Assembly (NCBI GenBank): GCA_905197485.1
Contig: CAJJYZ010000006.1
Coordinates: 8,795 to 72,794 of the forward strand
Direction: 5' to 3'
Source: an uncultured Lachnospiraceae bacterium
GTDB taxonomy: Bacteria; Bacillota; Clostridia; Lachnospirales; Lachnospiraceae
Length of the DNA: 64,000 bases
Within the stretch, counting starts at the first letter, position 1, and each line of letters begins with the position of its first letter. Positions 16,507 through 23,492 of this stretch are shown here, piece by piece. Made by a program: the position numbers and the translations under genes. The notes under the pieces are model-generated. The model was not told the origin of the DNA. It searched no databases and saw only the letters and a list, made by a program, of their open reading frames with translations.

Positions 16507-16537
16507 AAAAATGGGGATGCCAAGCATCCCCATTTTT
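16507..16537. terminator. Bidirectional terminator between aroA and the ClC gene
   Basis: AAAAATGGGGATGC (16507-16520) pairs with GCATCCCCATTTTT (16524-16537) around a 3-base loop. On the minus strand it begins within the ClC stop codon, so it serves both convergent genes. Confidence 0.9.
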
Positions 16538-18098
16538 ATCGATATACACATAACTGTTCCATCTTTTCATGAACCCGCGCCGCGTCTCTTTCATCCGTAA
16601 GCGTCACAAGAGTATCGCTCGCTTTCACAACCGTATGTCCTTTCGGAATCACTTCTTTCTCTCCCCGTTGAATCGCCACGAGAAGACAATTATCCGGCCA
16701 CTCGATTTCCGCAATCGTTTTCTCTGTAATCGCCGCCCCATGCATCACCACGTGATTGGCAAGAATCTTCTGTCCCGGTCCTTCCATCACCTGTTCTCCA
16801 CGCTTTTTCAGCAACCGTTCCAACAGGCTCTCATAGATTGGCTCTGATTTTAAAAGACTCGCCACAATATACGCCACAATCGAGACGATAGACAACGATA
16901 ACATCTGACTCAAAGAACCCGTCATCTCAAAAATCAAAATAATTCCTGTAAGCGGCGCCCTTACGATTGCCGTAAAGTATCCGGCCATCGCCAACAGCAC
17001 AAAGTTATTAATGTAATCCGGGTCTAACCCGAAATAATTCACACCCACCATGCCGAAAATTCCACCGATAAACGCTCCGAGCACGAGAAGCGGGAAAAAG
17101 ATTCCTCCCGGCGCTCCCGAGCCGAAACTTACCGCTGAGAAAATAAATTTACATACAAACAGTAAAATCGCGCTGCCAAGCAGAAGTTCATGGGACGTCA
17201 GCATATCTATCAGTTGATGTCCGCTTCCGAGAATCTCCGGCATACAAAGGAGAAGCACACCAGACAGAAGAAACGGCACGAGAATCTTCTTTGTCTCACT
17301 GTTCAGAAACGGTACTTTCTGATAAATCTCCTGCACCTTCAATGTGAACCAATTATAGAAAACGCCTCCGATACCAAGAATCACCCCAAGAACCAGAATC
17401 ATCCAGTAATAATTCTGCGGCAATACGTTTCCGATATCAAACTGAAAGACCGGCTCTATCCCGATGAAACGGGAGGATAAATAATCCGCCGCAATCGAGG
17501 CGGTCATCACCGAAACCAAAACCGAGACAGAAAAATTCTTATGTACTTCCTCCAGCGAAAACATCACACCCGCCAAAGGTGCGTGGAACGCAGCGGAAAG
17601 TCCCGCGCTAGCCCCGCATGTCAGCAGGAACTTCTCCTCCGTCTTTCCCCGGTCAAGGAATCTGGAGATGCCTTTTCCTGTCATTGCTCCAAGCTGGATG
17701 GACGGACCTTCTCTTCCGAGAGAGAGACCGGCAAACACCGATAGAAATCCTCCGAGAAACTTCGCCGGAAGCACTCTCCACCAGGATTGATTCAGCTTCC
17801 CTGTCATTTCTCCTTCCAATTGTGGAATCCCGCTTCCAGAAATCATCGGTTCCCACTTCACAAGCCGCCCGACAATCAACGCCATCAGAATCAGAATTCC
17901 AAACCAACCCGCCGCCTTCACAGGCGAATGGCCCACATAATCACGCACCATATTCAGCCAATCACCCGCATATTGAAGCGCAATCCGATAGAGAAGCACG
18001 ACCAGTCCTCCCACCATTCCTACAAGAAGCCCTTCTCCAATCAGAATCACATCGAACCGCTCCGCCCGTTTTAATGTATGTAACGTATCTTTTTTCAC
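16536..18098 (-). CDS. ClC-family chloride/proton antiporter with RCK_C domain
   Basis: A 520-residue membrane protein with the ClC selectivity motifs in order: GSGIPQLEGE, LGREGPSIQLGA (gating Glu) and SGAPGGIFFP. The internal Glu used by proton-coupled exchangers is kept in FSLEEVHK, so an antiporter rather than a channel is likely. The last 80 residues (NHVVMHGAAITEKTIAEIEW, LVAIQRGEKEVIPKG) form a TrkA-C/RCK_C ligand domain. GAAGGGA precedes the GTG at 18098; the alternative is a TTG 11 codons upstream with a poorer site. It is monocistronic and shares a divergent promoter with the deacetylase gene. Confidence 0.92.
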   Translation of the reverse strand: MKKDTLHTLKRAERFDVILIGEGLLVGMVGGLVVLLYRIALQYAGDWLNMVRDYVGHSPVKAAGWFGILILMALIVGRLVKWEPMISGSGIPQLEGEMTGKLNQSWWRVLPAKFLGGFLSVFAGLSLGREGPSIQLGAMTGKGISRFLDRGKTEEKFLLTCGASAGLSAAFHAPLAGVMFSLEEVHKNFSVSVLVSVMTASIAADYLSSRFIGIEPVFQFDIGNVLPQNYYWMILVLGVILGIGGVFYNWFTLKVQEIYQKVPFLNSETKKILVPFLLSGVLLLCMPEILGSGHQLIDMLTSHELLLGSAILLFVCKFIFSAVSFGSGAPGGIFFPLLVLGAFIGGIFGMVGVNYFGLDPDYINNFVLLAMAGYFTAIVRAPLTGIILIFEMTGSLSQMLSLSIVSIVAYIVASLLKSEPIYESLLERLLKKRGEQVMEGPGQKILANHVVMHGAAITEKTIAEIEWPDNCLLVAIQRGEKEVIPKGHTVVKASDTLVTLTDERDAARVHEKMEQLCVYR

Positions 18099-18131
18099 AG
18101 ATTTCCCTTCTTTCTCATTCCATTCTTCCAA

Positions 18132-18160
18132 TTGTCCACATTTTCCTTCTTTGTATTATA
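18132..18160. promoter_or_regulatory. Overlapping divergent promoters
   Basis: Plus strand: TTGTCC (18132-18137), 16 bases, TATTAT (18154-18159), for the deacetylase gene. Minus strand: TGATATAAT with the -10 at 18160-18155, an extended -10 for the ClC gene. The two -10 elements occupy the same bases, so the promoters probably exclude each other. Confidence 0.55.
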
Positions 18161-18216
18161 TCATATCTCCCCTTCCATTCCCATATATTGTAGCAAAGAA
18201 ATGATGGAGTTCTATT

Positions 18217-19041
18217 GTGAAGAAAAAACGATTCCTTACTTGTATTGGCATTTGCGCCTTGTTTTTCTGTTCTTTTATCGCCGGAAACGTTCTTGCACGC
18301 TGCACACAGCCGAAAGAAAAACCGAAAGCCGTTCCCACCTCAGCTGCCGGAAACTGGGGGCTTAGCTTTCAGGAGGACGGAAAAACTCCCGTCACCGACG
18401 TCTCTTCGGAAGAACTTGCCAAATACAACGCCTACTACGCGAAACAAACCAACGAAAAAGTGCTGTATCTGACCTTTGACGCCGGATTTGAAAATGGAAA
18501 TACCCCTACGATTTTGGATGCCTTGAAGAAACACCATGCACCCGCCACCTTCTTTGTCGTTGGAAATTATCTGAATACCAGCCCGGAATTAGTCAAGCGA
18601 ATGGTAGACGAAGGACATATTGTCGGAAACCATACATACCATCACCCGGATATGTCCCAGATTTCAACAAAAGATGCCTTCGAAAAAGAAATCATGGATG
18701 TGGAAACAAAATATAAAGAAATCACCGGAAAAGAAATGACAAAATTCTATCGCCCTCCTCAAGGAAAATACAGCAAATCGAATCTCCAGATGGCAAAAGA
18801 CATGGGATATCATACATTTTTCTGGAGCCTTGCTTACGTGGACTGGGACCAAAATAACCAGCCTTCCAGGGAAGAAGCTTTTGACAAGCTGCTTCGCCGG
18901 GTACATCCGGGCGCTATCGTTCTTCTCCATAGCACGTCCAGCACGAACGGTCAGATTCTGGATGAACTCCTGACAAAATGGGAAGAAATGGGTTATACTT
19001 TCCGCTCTTTAGATGACTTTCTTCCGTCTTCTGATGCATAG
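18217..19041 (+). CDS. Polysaccharide deacetylase, PdaA-like
   Basis: A 274-residue exported protein: N-terminal positive stretch, hydrophobic segment (7-25) and a linker, then an NodB/CE4 domain. Motif 1 is YLTFDAGFENGNT (Asp88), motif 2 GNHTYHHPDM gives the metal ligands His139 and His143, motif 3 is YRPPQGKYS, and a late LLHSTSS supplies the last His. The FDAGFENG form is characteristic of the PdaA branch, which removes N-acetyl groups from muramic acid to form the spore-cortex muramic delta-lactam. A cortex or vegetative peptidoglycan role here is inferred. The start is GTG with GGAG 7 bases before it. Confidence 0.88.
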   Translation: MKKKRFLTCIGICALFFCSFIAGNVLARCTQPKEKPKAVPTSAAGNWGLSFQEDGKTPVTDVSSEELAKYNAYYAKQTNEKVLYLTFDAGFENGNTPTILDALKKHHAPATFFVVGNYLNTSPELVKRMVDEGHIVGNHTYHHPDMSQISTKDAFEKEIMDVETKYKEITGKEMTKFYRPPQGKYSKSNLQMAKDMGYHTFFWSLAYVDWDQNNQPSREEAFDKLLRRVHPGAIVLLHSTSSTNGQILDELLTKWEEMGYTFRSLDDFLPSSDA

Positions 19042-19063
19042 CATCTGTTCTTCTTCTAAAGCA

Positions 19064-19099
19064 GGAAAAGATTGTGCGGCGCTCTGCACAATCTTTTCC
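19064..19099. terminator. Bidirectional terminator
   Basis: GGAAAAGATTGTGC (19064-19077) and GCACAATCTTTTCC (19086-19099) form a perfect 14-bp stem between the convergent deacetylase and lipoprotein genes. Confidence 0.88.
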
Positions 19100-19104
19100 C
19101 ATTT

Positions 19105-20241
19105 CTAATCTCCCAGACAGTTCTGACATGGCGTATATCCTTCTTTCAAAAGAACATCCGCGTTCGTCCGTCTCTCTTCCTTATTCTTTTCTTTCATCGT
19201 CTCGATGGAACCGCAGTCCGGAGCATGATATTTTTTCGTGTTCGTATTCAAAATATATGTCCGTTCTTCTCCAACAGAAGCTTTCGTTTCTCCCTCGTTA
19301 TCCTTTTCTTCAGCCCTTTGCGCTGCGCTTCCTGTCGGCTCACCGGCCACCCAGTCATCGGAGGCAGACATGTTCCACTCTATCTTCTTCCCATCGGAAG
19401 TCGCCACAATCGTTCCCTGCTCATCCGTTCGGAATACTTCTACTCCATCTGCACGCAGCTCGTTCAGCACTTCCGCATGCGGATGTCCGTAAGAATTTCC
19501 TTCCCCACAACTGATAACCGCATATTCCGGGGACACTTCCTCCAGAAACTCCTCGCTCGTTCCCGTACTGCTTCCATGATGGCTCACCTTATACACATCC
19601 GCGTCCACATCCACATGGTGTTGCAGCATCTCCTCTTCCGATTCTTCTTCCGCATCTCCTACAAACAGAAACTTATTCTCCCCATGCTCCAATAAAATAC
19701 CAATCGAGTAATTATTGGAATTGCTGTAGTCATCACTTATCGGAGAAACAATTGTGAATTCCGCTTCTCCAAGCGCATACGTTTCCCCCACTTCCGGTTC
19801 TACAATCTCCTCACTCTTTTCCTTTGCCGAATCAATCACTTCCCGATACGTCTTCGTATCTTTTTCTAAATCCGGCATGAAAATCTTCTCGCTGTCGAAA
19901 GCGTCAATCGCAATATCCATTCCTCCAATATGGTCCGAATCCGGATGAGTTCCGATGATGTAATCCAGCTTCTCCACATGCTGGCTTTTTAAATACTCTT
20001 TTACATCCTCGCCCTTTTCATTTTCTCCGGCATCAATCAGCATCGCGTGCTCTCCGGACTTGATGAGCGTGCTGTCTCCCTGACCGACATCCAGGAAATG
20101 TACCTCCAACTGTCCTTCTACATTGACCTTCTGCCCGCTCTGTGAAGCTCCTTCTCCTGCAGTTTTCCCACAACCTGCACTATTCAGGAGCAGGCAAATT
20201 GCCGCTCCGAGAAAAACTCCTCTGTATGCTCTCTGTCTCAT
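19105..20241 (-). CDS. Secreted metallo-beta-lactamase-fold lipoprotein (ComEC C-domain-like)
   Basis: A 378-residue lipoprotein. The signal peptide ends in the lipobox LNSAGC with Cys24 as the anchor. The hydrolase domain begins VHFLDVGQGDS (near 51) and has THPDSDHIGG (98-107) and SHHGSSTG, the metal-binding pattern of the ComEC/Rec2 nuclease-like domain. The ComEC membrane channel is absent. After a linker, a C-terminal module reads YHAPDCGSIETM ... GYTPCQNC, a short Cys/His motif like those of Ada-type metal-binding domains. GGGGAGGAG before the internal ATG sets the start. Possible roles are extracellular DNA or nucleotide processing; the substrate is unknown. The gene has its own weak promoter. 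Confidence 0.85.
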   Translation of the reverse strand: MRQRAYRGVFLGAAICLLLNSAGCGKTAGEGASQSGQKVNVEGQLEVHFLDVGQGDSTLIKSGEHAMLIDAGENEKGEDVKEYLKSQHVEKLDYIIGTHPDSDHIGGMDIAIDAFDSEKIFMPDLEKDTKTYREVIDSAKEKSEEIVEPEVGETYALGEAEFTIVSPISDDYSNSNNYSIGILLEHGENKFLFVGDAEEESEEEMLQHHVDVDADVYKVSHHGSSTGTSEEFLEEVSPEYAVISCGEGNSYGHPHAEVLNELRADGVEVFRTDEQGTIVATSDGKKIEWNMSASDDWVAGEPTGSAAQRAEEKDNEGETKASVGEERTYILNTNTKKYHAPDCGSIETMKEKNKEERRTNADVLLKEGYTPCQNCLGD

Positions 20242-20278
20242 GATATGCTCCTCCCCTTTGATACAAAATTCAATTGAC

Positions 20279-20287
20279 ATCATACCA
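20279..20287 (-). promoter_or_regulatory. Extended -10 promoter of the lipoprotein gene
   Basis: On the minus strand TGGTATGAT contains -10 TATGAT (20284-20279) with an upstream TG. No clear -35 is seen. It lies 38 bases before the ATG. Confidence 0.4.
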
Positions 20288-20485
20288 TATCTAGCACTTT
20301 TTTTCTAGTTTTCTCAAATATTCCCCTATGTTTTGTTTTCGATTTCCTATTCTTATTACCTCTTCTTATAATGTACCTTTAAAAATAATTATGAGCCATT
20401 CCTTTGCTTTCCCTATCGAATCGTGATAAACTTATTCTGTTAAAGACTTGAATTACTATGGTTATTACAAAAAGGAGGACTATAC

Positions 20486-21904
20486 ATGGGCGGATTTTTT
20501 GGCGTCGCTTCAAAATCAAAATGTACTCTTGATTTATTTTACGGCATTGATTTTCACTCACATTTAGGAACAAGAAGAGGTGGTATGGCAGTTTATGGGA
20601 AAGACGGATTCTCAAGAGCCATTCACAATATTGAGAACTCTCCATTCCGTACAAAATTCGAACGGGATGCTGCTGAAATGGAAGGAAATCTCGGAATCGG
20701 ATGTATCTCGGACTATGAACCGCAACCGCTTCTCATCCAGTCACATATCGGAAGCTTTGCAATCACAACAGTCGGAAAGATTAATAACATGGATGAACTT
20801 CTGGAGAGAGTCTACACACATGGACGTACACATTTCCAGGAAATGAGCGGTGGTATGATTAACGCAACCGAACTGATTGCCTCTCTCATCTGCCAAAAAG
20901 ATTCGCTGGTAGAAGGAATTCGTTTCGTACAGGAAATCGTCGACGGTTCCATGGCGATTCTCATCATGACAAAAGAAGGAATCTACGCAGCCAGAGACCG
21001 ACAGGGACGAACTCCTCTTTTCATCGGACGAAAAGAAGACGCATTCTGTGCAGCCTCCGAAGATTTTGCATATATCAATCTCGGATATTCCGCATACAAA
21101 GAACTCGGCCCTGCCGAAATCGTATATATGACATCTGAATATGTGGAAACGGTGTCCGCACCGAAGGAAGACATGAAGATTTGTTCCTTCCTCTGGGTAT
21201 ATTACGGATATCCGACTTCTTCTTACGAAGGAGTCAACGTAGAAGAAATGCGTTATAAATGCGGCAGCATGCTGGCAAAACATGATAATCTGGACCATAT
21301 CCAACCGGATATCGTCGCAGGCGTACCGGATTCCGGTATCGCACATGCCATCGGCTATGCAAATGAATCCGGCATTCCGTTTGCCCGCCCGTTTATCAAA
21401 TACACCCCGACATGGGCGCGTTCATTCATGCCTCAGAATCAGGAGCAGAGAAACCTGGTAGCCCGCATGAAGCTGATTCCGGTTCAGTCTCTCATCAAGG
21501 ATAAGAGTCTCCTTCTCATCGATGACTCCATTGTCCGCGGAACACAGCTTCGGGAAACAACAGAATTTCTCTATAACAGCGGTGCAAAAGAAGTGCACGT
21601 AAGACCTGCATGCCCTCCTCTTTTATACGGCTGTAAATACTTGAACTTCTCACGTTCCCGCTCTGAGATGGACTTATTTACAAGACGTGTCATCAAACAA
21701 TTGGAAGGCGGAAAAGCAAGTGACCCGGACATTCTCCGCGAATATGCCGACCCGAATTCTGAAAAATACGCAAACATGATTGAAGAGATTCGGAAACAAC
21801 AGAACTTTACCTCTCTTCGATTCCACCGACTGGATGATTTGATTGAATCCATCGGATTAGAACCATGTAAACTCTGCACATATTGCTTTGATGGACGGGA
21901 ATAA
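20486..21904 (+). CDS. PurF-like amidophosphoribosyltransferase paralogue lacking glutaminase residues
   Basis: A 472-residue protein with the layout of glutamine PRPP amidotransferase: N-terminal Ntn glutaminase fold, C-terminal phosphoribosyltransferase. The PRPP loop LLIDDSIVRGTQ (344-355) and GVPDSGIAHAIGYA are intact. Cys residues at 233, 376/383, 461 and 464 match the iron-sulphur ligand pattern of Bacillus-type PurF. The N-terminus is MGGFFG where PurF has MCGI(F/V)G, so the catalytic Cys is Gly. The conserved HVRYST strand is IGCISDYEPQ, and HNGN is replaced by TVGK, so the glutaminase is very probably dead. AAAGGAGG lies 6 bases before the ATG, which excludes an earlier start. It may use ammonia, a separate glutaminase or another amine. 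Monocistronic; a -10 TATAAT near 20366 is the best promoter guess. Confidence 0.88.
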   Translation: MGGFFGVASKSKCTLDLFYGIDFHSHLGTRRGGMAVYGKDGFSRAIHNIENSPFRTKFERDAAEMEGNLGIGCISDYEPQPLLIQSHIGSFAITTVGKINNMDELLERVYTHGRTHFQEMSGGMINATELIASLICQKDSLVEGIRFVQEIVDGSMAILIMTKEGIYAARDRQGRTPLFIGRKEDAFCAASEDFAYINLGYSAYKELGPAEIVYMTSEYVETVSAPKEDMKICSFLWVYYGYPTSSYEGVNVEEMRYKCGSMLAKHDNLDHIQPDIVAGVPDSGIAHAIGYANESGIPFARPFIKYTPTWARSFMPQNQEQRNLVARMKLIPVQSLIKDKSLLLIDDSIVRGTQLRETTEFLYNSGAKEVHVRPACPPLLYGCKYLNFSRSRSEMDLFTRRVIKQLEGGKASDPDILREYADPNSEKYANMIEEIRKQQNFTSLRFHRLDDLIESIGLEPCKLCTYCFDGRE

Positions 21905-21911
21905 TTATAAT

Positions 21912-21952
21912 AAAAAACACACACAAATTTCTCAAATTTGTGTGTGTTTTTT
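21912..21952 (+). terminator. Terminator after the PurF-like gene
   Basis: A 19-bp perfect inverted repeat with a 3-base loop: AAAAAACACACACAAATTT (21912-21930) and its complement (21934-21952), ending in a T-run. It starts 8 bases after the stop codon. Confidence 0.9.
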
Positions 21953-21982
21953 ATTGCAGAACTATATAGCCTGTGATAAAAT

Positions 21983-22022
21983 AAAATTCACACACATACA
22001 TTTATTTCTGTGTGTGAATTTT
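21983..22022 (+). promoter_or_regulatory. Probable AbiEi operator (inverted repeat)
   Basis: A 14-bp perfect inverted repeat, AAAATTCACACACA (21983-21996) and its complement (22009-22022), separated by 12 bases, directly before the ribosome binding site of the antitoxin gene. AbiEi antitoxins are known to repress their own operon by binding inverted repeats, so this is the likely site. Its CACACA arms echo those of the terminator 30 bases upstream. Confidence 0.7.
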
Positions 22023-22039
22023 TGAAAGCAGGTGAAAAA

Positions 22040-22645
22040 GTGAATCTCTACGAAATAGCAAAAAATGTTATTGACAGCAAAGGTGGTGTGGCCAAATCTT
22101 CTGACTTTGTTGCTGCAGGAATGCGGGCTGGCGATGTTGTAAATATGTGTAATTCCGGGTTTCTTGAACGTGTGCGCCACGGATATTATCAGCTTGCAGA
22201 ACAATTCTATGTTTCCGAAGAACAACTTCTTGCCACACTCATTCCACAAGGTGTTGTCTGTGTTGAATCAGCCCTGTTCCATTACGGATACAGCGACTTC
22301 ACACCTCGTAAATGGTCTATCGCCGTACCTCGTTCTATCTCCAGAGCAAAATTGGATGTAGATGCTCTTGTCCTACAACCATATTATGTACAGCAAAATC
22401 TATACCCACTTGGGAAAACAACTGATAATTTTGATGGCGTTACACTTTCTGTTTATGACCGTGAGCGTACGATTTGCGATTGTTTTAAATACCGTTCGCG
22501 ACTTGATAACGAGATATTTAACAAGGCAATCAATTCCTATGCAAACGACAAAAAGAAAAATTTGAATAACCTTTCTGCTTACGCCAAGAAATTGCGTGTC
22601 TATAAAAAGGTTACAGATATTATGGAGGTGTTGCTTAATGGCTGA
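22040..22645 (+). CDS. abiEi: AbiEi-type antitoxin (type IV toxin-antitoxin)
   Basis: A 201-residue protein with an N-terminal winged helix-turn-helix (YEIAKNVIDSKGGVAKSSDFVAAGM, then FLERVRHGYYQLAE) and a C-terminal AbiEi domain (SVYDRERTICDCFKYRSRLDNEIFNKAINSY near 133-163). AbiEi both represses transcription and counteracts the AbiEii nucleotidyltransferase without forming a stable complex. AGCAGGTGA precedes the GTG chosen as start; a longer reading would begin inside the operator repeat. Its end overlaps the toxin gene by 8 bases. The pair is a known phage abortive-infection or plasmid/element maintenance module. Confidence 0.88.
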   Translation: MNLYEIAKNVIDSKGGVAKSSDFVAAGMRAGDVVNMCNSGFLERVRHGYYQLAEQFYVSEEQLLATLIPQGVVCVESALFHYGYSDFTPRKWSIAVPRSISRAKLDVDALVLQPYYVQQNLYPLGKTTDNFDGVTLSVYDRERTICDCFKYRSRLDNEIFNKAINSYANDKKKNLNNLSAYAKKLRVYKKVTDIMEVLLNG

Positions 22646-23399
22646 TATGGCTGCGTCCATTCTGGCAAGACTCAAAAACAAAGCTGCTGAAAGCGGAAGA
22701 AGTTATCAACTCTGTTTACAGCTCTTTTGCCAAGAGGAATTTTTACGGCGTTTGGAAAAGTCCAAGTATACTGAAAATCTCATATTAAAAGGAGGTTTGT
22801 TCCTCTATTCTCTTACTGACTTTGATAGCCGAGTAACAGTCGATGTGGATTTTTTGCTTCGGAAAATACCCAATACGCCGGAACAGTTAAAAGGCATACT
22901 TGAAGAAATTATTGCAATTCAAACTGGTAATGCTTTTGTGACCTTTGAGATAAAGAATATCGCACCAATTGCTGTTGCAAAGAAATATGCCGGCATAGGA
23001 GCTTCGATGGTTGCTTATATAAAAAATACTCGCACCCCCTTTAGCATTGATTTTGGTGTTGGCGATATCATTGTGCCAAAACAGGAAAAGCGAAAAATTC
23101 CCACTCAGCTTGATGATTTTGTTGCTCCGATAGTTCATACTTATTCTATTGAAACAACTGTTGCTGAGAAAATTGACGCAATCCTCAGTCTAATGGAGTT
23201 TTCTAGCCGGATGAAAGACTATTACGACATTTATTATCTTGCCAATAAATTTGATTTTGATGGCAAAGTGCTTACTGAAGCATTGAAGAAAACTTTTGAA
23301 AATCGTGGACATGCTTTTACGATTGAACAATTTGAACAAATTATGAACTTTGCAGACGATTCTGCTATGCAGAAGAAATGGAAGGCTTTTGTCGGTTAA
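22638..23399 (+). CDS. abiEii: AbiEii-type nucleotidyltransferase toxin
   Basis: A 253-residue protein with the DNA polymerase beta-like nucleotidyltransferase motifs of AbiEii/MenT toxins: LILKGGLFLY (near 40), SRVTVDVDFLL (motif with paired acidic residues near 58), FSIDFGVGD, and ETTVAEKIDAILSLMEFSSRMKDYYD cut into AEKIDA and RMKDYYDIYYLA near 190-215. All catalytic positions look intact. Members modify tRNA or other targets by adding nucleotides and arrest growth; the target here is unknown. AGGTG lies before the ATG within the antitoxin gene, giving coupled translation. Confidence 0.88.
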   Translation: MADMAASILARLKNKAAESGRSYQLCLQLFCQEEFLRRLEKSKYTENLILKGGLFLYSLTDFDSRVTVDVDFLLRKIPNTPEQLKGILEEIIAIQTGNAFVTFEIKNIAPIAVAKKYAGIGASMVAYIKNTRTPFSIDFGVGDIIVPKQEKRKIPTQLDDFVAPIVHTYSIETTVAEKIDAILSLMEFSSRMKDYYDIYYLANKFDFDGKVLTEALKKTFENRGHAFTIEQFEQIMNFADDSAMQKKWKAFVG

Positions 23400-23413
23400 T
23401 ATAATAAAAAACA

Positions 23414-23460
23414 AAGGCACAGTCAACGGATTTTTTATCCGAAGGCTGCGCCTTATTTTA
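23414..23460. terminator. Bidirectional terminator
   Basis: AAGGCACAG (23414-23422) pairs with CTGCGCCTT (23446-23454) with one mismatch, enclosing an inner CGGAT/ATCCG stem. T-rich flanks occur on both sides. It ends the toxin operon and the convergent GH3 operon. Confidence 0.75.
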
Positions 23461-23492
23461 CGCTAAAGAAAAGCTTTCCTATCCCATAACTC

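Noticed and set aside
20741..21346. 201-codon open frame antisense to the PurF-like gene
   Set aside because: No start signal; its composition (many Cys, Phe, His) is typical of reverse-strand reading of a real gene.
20486..21904. Sequencing error hiding the PurF catalytic Cys
   Set aside because: Two other glutaminase motifs are changed as well, so a single base error cannot explain it.
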